Of a DNA stretch of 44,494 bases, positions 28,265-38,060 are shown piece by piece (within the stretch, counting starts at the first letter, position 1; every line of letters starts with the position of its first letter). The stretch lies in assembly GCA_937876125.1 (NCBI GenBank), contig CALEHF010000309.1, positions 1 to 44,494 of the forward strand, written 5' to 3'. A program made the position numbers and the translations under genes. Origin of the DNA: an uncultured bacterium (lineage in GTDB: Bacteria > Planctomycetota > UBA8108 > UBA1146). Under the pieces are notes generated by a model that saw only the letters and a list, made by a program, of their open reading frames with translations, was not told the DNA's origin and made no database searches.

Positions 28265-28435
28265 CCAGGTTCCGAGGCATTGGGGAGGCGCTCCGGAGTC
28301 AGAGGACCCGTGTCAGAGCTCCTGGTCTCAAAGCCTCTCAGAGCGTGGTTTGGACTGACGGACCGGGTCGAACGCGGAACGGCGGCAGAGCGCTCTCATG
28401 AAGAGAACCCATCTGCCGCCGCGATTCTCGACCCG

Positions 28436-28690
28436 TTATCCGCCCGGCTGTTTCGCCACGCTGACAGTGATCTGACGACCATCCATCTCGGTCCCATCGA
28501 GCGCCTCGACCGCTTTGGTCGCGTCGTCCTGAGAACCGAACTCGACGAAGCCGAAGCCGCGCGAACGTTGGGTCTCCCGATCACGAATCACGGTAGCGTT
28601 CACCACACTTCCGAACGGACCGAAGTGCTCGCGCAGTTGACCGTCATCGATGGCCCATGGGAGCCCTCCGACGAAAAGTCGATTGTGCAT
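28436..28690 (-). CDS. RNA-binding protein with a single RRM domain
   Basis: 84 aa 'MHNRLFVGGLPWAIDDGQLREHFGPFGSVVNATVIRDRETQRSRGFGFVEFGSQDDATKAVEALDGTEMDGRQITVSVAKQPGG'. Confidence 0.95.
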   Translation of the reverse strand: MHNRLFVGGLPWAIDDGQLREHFGPFGSVVNATVIRDRETQRSRGFGFVEFGSQDDATKAVEALDGTEMDGRQITVSVAKQPGG

Positions 28691-28835
28691 TACATAGCCC
28701 CTTTCTCGATCGAGAAGATTCTCCTCGCCATTGGAGAGGTATCGCCGCCCTCTCCCAAAAGTCGGTTCCGCCAGGAGTTCCGACTTGTACCAAAACAACG
28801 ACGCGGCGCGTCGCGCGGACCTCCCCGACGTGCTG

Positions 28836-28889
28836 TTTGAGGCACTCAGTGTCTTTGAGGCACTCAGTGTCTTCGAGGCACCACTCACG
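28836..28889. repeat. 18-bp tandem repeat, two perfect copies plus a degenerate third
   Basis: tttgaggcactcagtgtc x2 then ttcgaggcaccactcac. Confidence 0.9.
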
Positions 28890-29145
28890 GGGACTGTGTT
28901 CAAACGAGGCTTCGAAGTTTCCATCTTCTTCTTTGGACAGATCTTCGGAGCAGACTTCGTAACGACATGCCCTTCGAACGACCCACCGGGTGAGCGGCTC
29001 GCTCGCGGCATTTGTCTGCGATGATGCTACGCGAAAATTCCCATGGATCCAGTCGCCACTCGTCAGAGAGGTCTTGTGATGACGTGGAAACGAAGTGGGG
29101 AGGCGAGAACGACGGAGTGCAGTGCAGTCTTTGGGTGAGCCGACC

Positions 29146-29175
29146 GTCGAAGCAGGCGGAGTCGAAGCAGGCTGC
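29146..29175. repeat. 15-bp tandem duplication, nearly perfect
   Basis: gtcgaagcaggcgga / gtcgaagcaggctgc. Confidence 0.85.
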
Positions 29176-29431
29176 CTCGATCGTGAACGGTCGTGTATCG
29201 GAGAGAGTAGGTGAGCCAGCCCGCGACAATGCGAGAGCGCGCGAGCAGTGCACCTGCATGAACTGCTGGCGGGGCCCGCAAAGAACGCGAGAAGAACAAG
29301 TGACTGGTCGCTCGATGCGTCTCGATAAAGGACGGAAGAGTGATGAATCGCGTGGTCGTCCCCAGGGCCAAGGAGCCGAGAATCGGGACGACGGGGGCCA
29401 ATAAGCCCCAAAGCCGCTGGAATCCGTGCGC

Positions 29432-31948
29432 TCAATTGCGGAAGAAAACGCGGTCCCCGCTGGTCGTTCCGAATACTGCGTCAAGATCACCATCGCTATC
29501 GAGATCGCCGGTGACCACGGTCCGCGCGGTGCCTGCGGTGACCAGAGTCAGGCCGGAGTCGGTGAAGGTTCCGGTGCCGTCGTTGAGACGCACGAGAGAA
29601 TCGGACCCTTCGTTCGCCTCGATGCAATCGAGGTCACCGTCGCCATCGAAATCCGCGAGTTGAATGCGACGGGTGTTGTCGATTCCGAGACTCTGCAACG
29701 TGTCGGTGAAGATGCCCAAGCCATTGTTCAACCAAACGCGGTTGCCCCCGTTGTTCGCCTCGAAGAGATCGAGATCGCCATCGGCATCGACGTCGCCGAG
29801 CTGGGTATCACGGGTGGTCGCGGTGCCGAGCGATTGTCCGGTCGTTGTGAAGATCCCCGAGCCGTTGTTGAGGAACACGAGGGTTCCGCCGCTCGGTCCG
29901 CCGAGGACGAGATCGCGATCGCCGTCGGCATCGAGATCCCCGAGCGAGATCCCGCCGGGCACCACCGCACCGATCGACTGGCCGGTATCGTTGAACACAG
30001 ACAATCCCGTATTGGTCAACACACGCGTCACGGCTCCATTGTCGGTGACCAGATCGGCGTCGCCATCGAGATCGGCGAGGCGTAGCTGCGTCGCGCCCAC
30101 ACTGGTCGGGAGCGATCCGATCGTCGTGAAGAGTCCGGCCCCATCGTTCCGAACGATCAGGGTTTGTTGGCCCGCGCGTCCCACCAAAATATCGACGTCG
30201 GCATCGCCGTCGAGATTCGCCGCCGCGACCGCGTTCGCGGAAGTACCGAAGGCACCCAGTGTCGATCCGATGACCATCACCCCGGTCCCGTCGTTCAACC
30301 AGACTCGCGCCGCGCCGTTCGGCGACGCGCCATTCAGGTAGTCGAGGTCGCCGTCACCGTCGAGATCGATGGCCACCGCATCGAGGGTGTTGTTGTCGGT
30401 GGGAGTCGGATTGTTCCTGAGGTCCTGCCCGCTATCCACAAGACTGAAGCCGCCGGAGGACGCCGAGAGGGGGTTCAGGAAGACCTTCGCGCTGCCCGAC
30501 AGCGTGGCGGTCACGAGATCGAGATCCCCGTCCTGTCCCACATCCCCGAGAGTCACGCCGTAGGTCGAAAGAATGCCGAGACGCATCCCGGAGTCGTCGA
30601 AGAAGCCCGCACCGTCGTTGAACCAAATCCGATCGGAGGAAGTCCCCGATCGCCCTTCGACCAGGTCGAGATCGCCGTCGCTGTCGACATCGCCGAGCGC
30701 GATCGCACGGGTGGAGTTTCCGCCGAAGTCGGGATCTGGAGTGAAGGTGGTGGGGCCGGTGTTCAGGAACGCGGTCACGCCGCGATCGAGGCTTCCGACG
30801 ACGATATCTTGGAAACCGTCGCCGTCGAGGTCTCCGACCGCGATCGACGTGCCCACGGTGGGACCGGTGAGATCAGCGATCGATACGAACGTGCCGGAGC
30901 CATTGTTCCGCCACACCTGCCCGACAAAGTTGTCGTTCGCAAAAGCGAGGTCGAGATCGCCATCGGCGTCGAAATCCGCCGCCGCGACCGCGCGCGAGCT
31001 CGAAGCCCCGAGCGACGGCCCACCGCCGAGAAATGTGCTGCCCTGGTTGATCCACACGGTATTGCCGCCGTTGTTGGCCACCGCAAGATCGAGCAGGCCG
31101 TCACCGTCGAAATCACCCGCGAACACGTCGCGGCTGAGTCCAGTCCCGAAGGTCGGTCCCGCGGTAAACGTTCCCGCGCTGTTGTTCAGCCACACCTGGT
31201 TGGTCGAGCCAGTGTCGTTCGCGACGGCCACGTCGAGGTCGCCATCGCTATCGAAGTCGCCGACCGCCGCGCCGAGACTCGGCGCGCTCCCGAGGGACTG
31301 CGCGGTATCGACGAACACGCCGCCCCCCGAATCGAGAAGCACGCGGTTCCCTTCGCCAAACGCAACAATGAAGATGTCGAGATCGCCGTCCCCATCAAAG
31401 TCGCCGCTCGCGATGTTGCGCGCGGTGACCGCGGCGAAGGCCTGAAGACTGTCCGTGAATCCGGGGGCGATGTCGATGGGGGTCGACGCGATCGCGGTCT
31501 CTCCGCTCGCCCCGACCAGGGTGCCCGCGCCGATGGTCAAAGAGACGTCGATCCCCGAAGGGGACCCAGCGCTGACGTTGTTCGACGAGAAGAGCTGTCG
31601 TGCGGTGAGTGCGGGGGAGGCGCCGAGGGTGATGACGAGGTGGTTCGCGCTCGTACCGACGGCAAAGGTCGGGAGAGTGCCGAGCGAATCACCGGCGACC
31701 GGCAGACGGAGCGACCCGGCGGAGATGCCAGTCAGGCCCACAATGCTCTGATCGAACGGGACGGTGAGAGTGTCCCCGGCGTCGAGCACTTGGTTTAGAT
31801 TCGCGTCTTGATACAGCGCGATCCCAGTGATGCGGGTCGGGGTGTCTCGATTCAGCCCCGCTCCACAACCGACGAGGGCGGGGATCAGCGGAGTGAGGAG
31901 GAGCGCTCGGAGGGCGGTCCTCGCGAAGAGAGTTCTCGTGGAAACCAT
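29432..31948 (-). CDS. secreted FG-GAP/VCBS repeat lipoprotein
   Basis: 838 aa; signal/lipobox 'LIPALVGCG'; many 'LGDVDxDGDLDLxxANxGxxxVWLNxGxGxF' repeats. Confidence 0.92.
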   Translation of the reverse strand: MVSTRTLFARTALRALLLTPLIPALVGCGAGLNRDTPTRITGIALYQDANLNQVLDAGDTLTVPFDQSIVGLTGISAGSLRLPVAGDSLGTLPTFAVGTSANHLVITLGASPALTARQLFSSNNVSAGSPSGIDVSLTIGAGTLVGASGETAIASTPIDIAPGFTDSLQAFAAVTARNIASGDFDGDGDLDIFIVAFGEGNRVLLDSGGGVFVDTAQSLGSAPSLGAAVGDFDSDGDLDVAVANDTGSTNQVWLNNSAGTFTAGPTFGTGLSRDVFAGDFDGDGLLDLAVANNGGNTVWINQGSTFLGGGPSLGASSSRAVAAADFDADGDLDLAFANDNFVGQVWRNNGSGTFVSIADLTGPTVGTSIAVGDLDGDGFQDIVVGSLDRGVTAFLNTGPTTFTPDPDFGGNSTRAIALGDVDSDGDLDLVEGRSGTSSDRIWFNDGAGFFDDSGMRLGILSTYGVTLGDVGQDGDLDLVTATLSGSAKVFLNPLSASSGGFSLVDSGQDLRNNPTPTDNNTLDAVAIDLDGDGDLDYLNGASPNGAARVWLNDGTGVMVIGSTLGAFGTSANAVAAANLDGDADVDILVGRAGQQTLIVRNDGAGLFTTIGSLPTSVGATQLRLADLDGDADLVTDNGAVTRVLTNTGLSVFNDTGQSIGAVVPGGISLGDLDADGDRDLVLGGPSGGTLVFLNNGSGIFTTTGQSLGTATTRDTQLGDVDADGDLDLFEANNGGNRVWLNNGLGIFTDTLQSLGIDNTRRIQLADFDGDGDLDCIEANEGSDSLVRLNDGTGTFTDSGLTLVTAGTARTVVTGDLDSDGDLDAVFGTTSGDRVFFRN

Positions 31949-32018
31949 CGGAGTATCCTGTTCGCAAGCTTAAGGGGCGAGCTGCGTGGTCGAGGCGCGG
32001 AGCTCGATGCCCGAACAG

Positions 32019-32054
32019 CTCTGTAGTGAACCCATTCTCTGCAGTGAACTGATG
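32019..32054. repeat. 18-bp degenerate tandem repeat
   Basis: ctctgtagtgaacccatt / ctctgcagtgaactgatg. Confidence 0.5.
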
Positions 32055-32273
32055 CGATGCCAGGGATCGCAAAGTCTCACTCCGTCATCATCGGTCAGAT
32101 GTGCCCCAGGCTTGCGTCTTCAGGCCGATCTCGACCGGGTAAATGAGATCACGGTGAGTCTGAGGGGTTGTTTCCGCGTCGATCGAGTGTCGCCGGAGAG
32201 ATCAATCTCGGCCTCGAGGTACGGAAATCCGTGGTTTCCGCCTGAAACGCTCATGATTCCGGCGCCGGCCGCC

Positions 32274-32669
32274 TCATCGCGAGTCGCGCAGCCGATGTGC
32301 CTCGTCGAGGAGCACCTGCCGCAGCTCGACTCCCTTCACGCCGGAGTCTTCGATCAGAGTCGCGAGCCGCTCGGTCAGTCGATAGAGCGCGAGCGAGTCG
32401 ATGCGCGCGCTGCGGATGAAGGGACCGATCTTCTTCACGATCTGATCGACGAAAATCGGCTCCGAGATTCCGCGGGAGGCGAGGCAATAGCCATACACCG
32501 CCGCGACGTCGATCAGCTCCTCGGTCGCGAACTCCTCTGCCATCATCGTCGAGACAAGATCACCGGGACGATCGATGACCATCTCCGCGTTCTCGTCCCC
32601 GTTCTCTTCCGCGATGGTCAGGATGACATCGCCGTCGAGCTCTCCGCGCCAGTTGACGTTCGTGATCAT
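32274..32669 (-). CDS. conserved-looking hypothetical protein
   Basis: 131 aa 'MITNVNWRGELDGDVILTIAEENGDENAEMVIDRPGDLVSTMMAEEFATEELIDVAAVYGY...'. Confidence 0.65.
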   Translation of the reverse strand: MITNVNWRGELDGDVILTIAEENGDENAEMVIDRPGDLVSTMMAEEFATEELIDVAAVYGYCLASRGISEPIFVDQIVKKIGPFIRSARIDSLALYRLTERLATLIEDSGVKGVELRQVLLDEAHRLRDSR

Positions 32670-32688
32670 GGTTTCTCCGTCTGGAAAA

Positions 32689-33828
32689 TCATTCGTCCCC
32701 CGGCTGCAACTTGGTCTCGATAGTCACTTCCCGCCCGCCCTCGCCCTCGAAACTCAACCCTCTGAGAACGGTGAGCCGCACTTCATCGCCCGCACGGAAG
32801 CGTTCGAGGACCGCTTCCAGATCGGAAAGTGTCGGCGTCGCGCGACCGTTGACCGCCATGACCAGATCGCCGAGGCGCGTCTCGTCGATCGTACCCCGGA
32901 GCCCCGCGCGTTCGAGGGCGCTCCCTTCCGGGACCGCGACCACGAGGACTCCCCTGGGGAAGTGTCGGGGAAGACGCTGCGGATAGCTGCGGAATCCGAT
33001 GACCGGCTTCTGAACGCGGCCATAAGTGATGAGATCGGGAACGATCCGCCGCACGGTGTCGACCGGGGTCGCGAAACTGATCCCGGCACTCGCGCCGGTC
33101 GGGGAGAAGATCGCGGTGTTCACCCCGATCAGCCGCCCCGCGCTGTCGAGCAGGGGCCCCCCTGAGTTGCCGGGGTTGACCGCGGTATCGCTCTGGATCA
33201 CGTCGTAGATCGTGGTGCGCATGCGGGAGGTGATTTCGCGGCCGAGCGCGCTGATCACCCCGCGGGTGAGGGATTGGTCGAGTCCGAACGGGTTTCCGAT
33301 CGCGTAGGTGGCCTGCCCCACCCGAAGATCGTGGCTGCTCCCGAGATCGAGGGGGGCGAGGAGCTCCGCCGGCGCCTCGATCTTCAACACCGCGAGATCC
33401 TTGTGCGGTGCGACACCCACCAACTTCGCAGTCCAACTCGACTCATCCGCGAGCACGACCTGGAAGCTCTGCCCACTCTGGATCACGTGGTAGTTGGTCA
33501 CGATGTGCCCACTCTGATCCCACACAAAGCCGGAACCACTCCCCTCGGGAACGCGGTAGACGTCGCGGGAGAGCGAGCGGCGAAAGCGCAGGCTGGTGAT
33601 GTGAACGACCGATTTCGAAGTTCGCTCGAAGAGCTGAGTCAGGTGAAGCTCCTCGGGGAGGAGGGCGCCGCGGGCAGTGACCGCCCGCGATCCCGGAGGA
33701 GCGGCAGCGGATTCGTTCGCCGGGGGGGAATGGGCTCTAGAAGGGGTGGCCGCGCGGGAGCTGCCGATGGTGTAGGCGGTCCCAACCACTGCGGCCAGGA
33801 CGAGAAGCGCTGAGATTCTGCTCTTCAT
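32689..33828 (-). CDS. HtrA/DegP-like trypsin-family serine protease with PDZ domain
   Basis: Catalytic His 'HIVTNYHVI', Asp 'HKDLAVLKI', Ser 'AVNPGNSGGPLLDSAGRLIGVNTAI'; C-terminal PDZ; N-terminal signal sequence. Confidence 0.93.
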   Translation of the reverse strand: MKSRISALLVLAAVVGTAYTIGSSRAATPSRAHSPPANESAAAPPGSRAVTARGALLPEELHLTQLFERTSKSVVHITSLRFRRSLSRDVYRVPEGSGSGFVWDQSGHIVTNYHVIQSGQSFQVVLADESSWTAKLVGVAPHKDLAVLKIEAPAELLAPLDLGSSHDLRVGQATYAIGNPFGLDQSLTRGVISALGREITSRMRTTIYDVIQSDTAVNPGNSGGPLLDSAGRLIGVNTAIFSPTGASAGISFATPVDTVRRIVPDLITYGRVQKPVIGFRSYPQRLPRHFPRGVLVVAVPEGSALERAGLRGTIDETRLGDLVMAVNGRATPTLSDLEAVLERFRAGDEVRLTVLRGLSFEGEGGREVTIETKLQPGDE

Positions 33829-34075
33829 GAGGGGGATTTCCTTTCCCGGAACGCGGGTCGAACCGAGGTGCCGAAGAGAAGCGCACGGTAGAGAGGATAC
33901 CGGCCGGGTCCCGGGGGACAACCAGACTCGATTCGATTTGGGGAGGGACCGCCGGGCCCTGGGGAAATCCTACGGAGCGGGGCAGCTTCCGGTTCCGACG
34001 GAAAACTGGGTCGAGAAGGACACCAGAGGTTCGGTTGGGGTTTCATCCCAAGGGCTGACATGCTTCGATGGCTCC

Positions 34076-34651
34076 ATGCGACGCATGCACACCCTCGCGA
34101 TTCACCTCGCGGCCACCATCACGATCATCGGTTTCGATCTCTGGTCGAAGGCAGCGATATTCCGCTTCCTCGAGGCGGAGATCATCCAACGCCCCGGCGA
34201 CACACCGTTTCTCCGGGCGGGGGAGGAGCACGTGCTCTTCACCGGATTCTCCCTCGAGGCCGCGATCAACATCGGCGCGTTCAACGGCATGCTGAGTGAC
34301 ATGCGTTGGCTGCTCCTGTCGATCTCGCTGATCGCCGCGGTGGGCACCCTGTTCGTCGCCCTGTTTCCGAAGAGGATGCCGTGGGGGATCACGCTCGCGC
34401 TCGGAATGATCGCCGGAGGCGCAATCGGCAACTTCTACGACCGGATGCAGTTCGGCGCGGTGCGCGATTTCGTCAAGTGGTACGTCGGTGACCACGTCTG
34501 GCCGAACTTCAACATCGCCGATAGCGGTATCGTGGTCGGCGTCACGATCATTCTCCTGTCGGAGATCCAGAATGCGCGCCGGGAGAAGCGCGCAGCTGCC
34601 GGGCGATCTGCCGATTCTCCAGAATCTCCGCCAGTTGAGCCCACGCCATGA
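34076..34651 (+). CDS. lspA: lipoprotein signal peptidase (signal peptidase II)
   Basis: 'AINIGAFNGM', 'GGAIGNFYDRMQFGAVRDFVKWYVGDHVWPNFNIADSGIVVGV' with the conserved Asp-bearing motifs. Confidence 0.92.
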   Translation: MRRMHTLAIHLAATITIIGFDLWSKAAIFRFLEAEIIQRPGDTPFLRAGEEHVLFTGFSLEAAINIGAFNGMLSDMRWLLLSISLIAAVGTLFVALFPKRMPWGITLALGMIAGGAIGNFYDRMQFGAVRDFVKWYVGDHVWPNFNIADSGIVVGVTIILLSEIQNARREKRAAAGRSADSPESPPVEPTP

Positions 34652-35966
34652 GCACCAGCGGCGCCGCGTAGACCAGCCACCGGGCGGCATCGTTCGGCTC
34701 CCACATTCCCGCCGCCCGCGACCCGATCTGCACCTCGTACGCGATCAGGGTCGTCCCCGCCAAGAGCCACCACCCCCGACTTTCCAAGAGCACCGCGAAG
34801 GGGAGCACCCACAACAGATACCAAGGGTGCACCGTCGGCGAGAACAGGATGAACGCCCCGGTGAGCGCGAGCGCCGCCGGGTAGGGGAGTCGCTTCGACG
34901 TCGCGATGACCACGAGCAGCCACGCGATCCCCATCGCAAGCCGTAGGTAGCGCGCACCCTCGGATAGGCGGTTCTCGGGATCGAGACCCAGGAGCGATCC
35001 GATCGGGCGATAGAGGAGATCGTTGAAGTACCAGCTCCCCGCATACTCCCTGAGCCCCGCGGTGGCGCGATCGAGATCGAGCGACGATGCGAACGGCGCC
35101 GCGAGCCACGCGATCACGATCCCGGCGACGATCAGCGTGCCGAAGCCGCCCTTTCGAAGAAGCACCAGCCCGAAGCCCAGAGGCAGAATTTTCGCCGCGA
35201 CCGCACCGCCGAACGCGATCCCCGCCGTCAGTCGCTTCCCCTCGGTCAACAACACGGCGCACCAGAGGAACGGAAGTACTGCGAGAATCTCGGCGTGCGC
35301 GTTCCAAGCCACTTCGATCACGGGGAGCGGGTGCCAGAGGTAGAGGAGCACGAGCCGCGGATCGCGGCCGACCCCTTCGAGCCCGCGGATGAGGAGCACC
35401 GCGACACAGAGCTCAACGAACAAGAGGAGGAGCTTCCAGAAGAACAAACCGCCCGCCACCCGCGCAATGCTCGCAAAAAGCAGCTCGAGAAGCGGCGGAT
35501 AGACCGTCGCGATGTCGGGATGGTTCACGCGATGGCGCACCCGCTCGGCGACCGGCCATTCAGCCTCGACGGCATCGAGGGACGGATCGGCGGGGGGCAC
35601 GCCGTACGGATTGAACCCCGCCTCCTGCACGCGTCCATCCCACAGATAGCGATAGACATCGTCTGAGAAGCCGGGATCGACGGAGAGGAAAGGAACTCGG
35701 ATCAGAGCGCCGACGGCAAGGATCAAGAGCAGCGTGGGCCCGGTGTAGCGCACGCGGGGAAGGAGCCACGCGGCGACGAGTGCCGGAGCGAGAGTGAGCA
35801 GAGAGAGGACCAAAATCGGCGCGACAGGGCCCCTTCCGTCGAAGCCTTCGAGCCCGGCTGCATGGCGAGCGATCAGCGAGAATCCGAGCCAGGTCGACAA
35901 GGCGGCGGCGAAGAATCCGACGGTAGGGAGCGGTGACTCGCTCCGCTCGGGGGTCCCCTCGCTCAT
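34548..35966 (-). CDS. polytopic membrane glycosyltransferase (GT87/mannosyltransferase-like)
   Basis: 'FLSVDPGFSDDVYRYLWDGRVQEAGFNPYGVPPADPSL', 'INHPDIATVYPPLLELLFA'-type motif, many TM segments; start ATG overlaps hyuA stop (ATGA). Confidence 0.85.
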   Translation of the reverse strand: MSEGTPERSESPLPTVGFFAAALSTWLGFSLIARHAAGLEGFDGRGPVAPILVLSLLTLAPALVAAWLLPRVRYTGPTLLLILAVGALIRVPFLSVDPGFSDDVYRYLWDGRVQEAGFNPYGVPPADPSLDAVEAEWPVAERVRHRVNHPDIATVYPPLLELLFASIARVAGGLFFWKLLLLFVELCVAVLLIRGLEGVGRDPRLVLLYLWHPLPVIEVAWNAHAEILAVLPFLWCAVLLTEGKRLTAGIAFGGAVAAKILPLGFGLVLLRKGGFGTLIVAGIVIAWLAAPFASSLDLDRATAGLREYAGSWYFNDLLYRPIGSLLGLDPENRLSEGARYLRLAMGIAWLLVVIATSKRLPYPAALALTGAFILFSPTVHPWYLLWVLPFAVLLESRGWWLLAGTTLIAYEVQIGSRAAGMWEPNDAARWLVYAAPLVLMAWAQLAEILENRQIARQLRASPGAHSGSPTGE

Positions 35967-37990
35967 TCCCGCGTCCTCTTCTCTAGAGCGACCTGGGACG
36001 CGCGCCCGGGATCGATCGAGAGCGTTCCGGTCTCGTCGCACTCCGCTCGCGAGCCGGGCGGAAGCCACAAGGTGCTCGTTTGCTCCTCGATGAGCGCGGG
36101 TCCTTCCACGGAACTCCCCGGGGCGATCTCCCGACGCGCGATCCGCGCCACGTCGACGGCGCGATCTCCGTGATCGAAGAAGACCGGCACCTGACGCTCG
36201 GGGAGCGGTGCCTCCGAGGGACGAGAACCGACCCGCGCTGTTGCCGCGGCGATCGCCGGCGGAGCCAGCTCGAGGCGGACTCTGAGTGCGGTCACTTCGA
36301 TCGGGCGATCCTCCTCTCTGGTCCCGAACCGGGTGCGATAGGCCTCGAGGAACGACGGGCGCGGATCGCCGGCGGTCGGGCTCCACTCGATGGCGAGCTC
36401 GTGGGATTGTCCGACGTGACGCATGGCGAGTTCTCCGCGCACGACCGCACGATCGGCCCCCGAGCCGAGTCGGGCGCTCGCCTCGCTGACGAGTGTGGCG
36501 AAGCGACCGGTGAGCCGGGCGGCGAGATTTTCCGACCAAGGGGCAAGGACCGAGCACTCACCGAATTCGATCTCGGGCGCCTCGAGCATGCCGGCCGCGC
36601 TCAGGATGCCGGGGTCGGCGGGAACAATCACCGCCTGGAAGCCGAGAGAGCGGGCGAGGGAGACCGCGTGCAGCCCCCCCGCCCCGCCGAAAGAGACCAG
36701 CTTGAGTCCGCGCGGATCGACCCCGCGCTCTTGCGTGATCCGGCGGAGCGCGCGCTCCATCTCTGCCTCGACCACGCGCAAGATCCCGCGCGCCAATTCG
36801 AGAGCGGAGAGGCCGATCGGGGCACCGAGGGCGGTGAGCGCTTCAGAGACCCCGGTCGCGGAAAGAGGCATCGCGCCGCCGAGACGCACGTCCCTCGGAA
36901 TCCGCCCGAGGAACAGGTGCGCGTCGGTGACCGTCGGAACGGTCCCGCCGCGCCCGTAACAGATCGGTCCGGGGTGGGCGCCTGCGCTCTCGGGGCCGAC
37001 CCGGAGCGCGCCGCCACGATCGACCCACGCGAGCGACCCGCCCCCCGCCCCGACGGTGTGCCCGTCGACCACTGGCACTGCGATCGGCCAGCTGCCACGC
37101 CCCGCCGCACCGAGGCAGAACGTTCGGGTGGTCGGGATGGTCGCACCCGAAATCAGTGTGACGTCGGTCGACGTGCCTCCCATATCGAAGGCGACCGAGC
37201 CTGCTCCCCCGCGTCCCGCCGCGGCAACCACGCCACCGGCGGGGCCTGAAAGCACCGTGCGCACTGCTTGCTCGCGCAGCCGCGCCCACGGCATCGCTCC
37301 CCCCGAAGATTCCATCACCGACCAAAGTTCGGGGGACAGCACTCGACCGAGACGTTCGAGATAACGGTCCATCGCCGGCGTCACCGCGGCGCTCGCAAGC
37401 ACTGTGGCGAAGCGTTCGAACTCGCGCGGTTCGGCGGCGATCGACGACGAGCACACGACGGGAATCCCCTCGGGCCCAAATCGTTCGCGCAAGAGAGCGG
37501 CCACGGTCTGTTCGTGAACGGGGTTCTCGGTCGAGTGCAAGAATCCGATCGCGATCGCCTCCGGTTTGAGGGCGGCGATCTGATCAGGGAGGGCCGCGAG
37601 CTCATCGGGATCGAGTGGAGTCCACAACTCACCCCCGGGGCCGAGGCGCTCGGTCAACTCGATGCGGCGCTCCCGCGGCACCGGCGGCGGCTCGGGGAGA
37701 CAAGTCGCGTCGTACAGGCTCGGTCGATCCTGCCGACCGATCTCGACCAGATCGCGAAACCCGCGGGTAGTCACCCAGACGAGCCGCGCGCCTTTTCGCT
37801 CGAGAAGCGCATTGGTGGCGACCGTCGAGCCATGGACCATGCGCGTCGGTGGGCGGGAGAGCGTGGCGAGGAGCTCGGCGATGACGCGGGAGGGGTCATC
37901 GGGAGTCGATGGGAGTTTGTGCACCGATCGTGATGTCCCATCGACCACCAGGAAGTCGGTGAACGTGCCGCCGGTGTCGATTCCGACCAT
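35963..37990 (-). CDS. hydantoinase/oxoprolinase family protein, HyuA-like
   Basis: 'MVGIDTGGTFTDFLVVDGTSRSVHKLPSTPDDPSRVIAELL', 'VHGSTVATNALLERKGARLVWVTTRGFRDLVEIGRQ', 'AFDMGGTSTDVTLI'. Confidence 0.93.
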   Translation of the reverse strand: MVGIDTGGTFTDFLVVDGTSRSVHKLPSTPDDPSRVIAELLATLSRPPTRMVHGSTVATNALLERKGARLVWVTTRGFRDLVEIGRQDRPSLYDATCLPEPPPVPRERRIELTERLGPGGELWTPLDPDELAALPDQIAALKPEAIAIGFLHSTENPVHEQTVAALLRERFGPEGIPVVCSSSIAAEPREFERFATVLASAAVTPAMDRYLERLGRVLSPELWSVMESSGGAMPWARLREQAVRTVLSGPAGGVVAAAGRGGAGSVAFDMGGTSTDVTLISGATIPTTRTFCLGAAGRGSWPIAVPVVDGHTVGAGGGSLAWVDRGGALRVGPESAGAHPGPICYGRGGTVPTVTDAHLFLGRIPRDVRLGGAMPLSATGVSEALTALGAPIGLSALELARGILRVVEAEMERALRRITQERGVDPRGLKLVSFGGAGGLHAVSLARSLGFQAVIVPADPGILSAAGMLEAPEIEFGECSVLAPWSENLAARLTGRFATLVSEASARLGSGADRAVVRGELAMRHVGQSHELAIEWSPTAGDPRPSFLEAYRTRFGTREEDRPIEVTALRVRLELAPPAIAAATARVGSRPSEAPLPERQVPVFFDHGDRAVDVARIARREIAPGSSVEGPALIEEQTSTLWLPPGSRAECDETGTLSIDPGRASQVALEKRTRE

Positions 37991-38060
37991 CAGATCCGGC
38001 TCGTTCTCCACGCACTCGGTCCCTTCGCTTGCGATCCCTGAGTCGCTCCCCACAATGCTC

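Noticed and set aside
30164-31798. 544-aa plus-strand ORF
   Set aside because: Antisense to the FG-GAP repeat gene; composition is the mirror of the repetitive DGDLD codons.
36080-37249. 389-aa plus-strand ORF
   Set aside because: Antisense to hyuA, no recognisable motifs.
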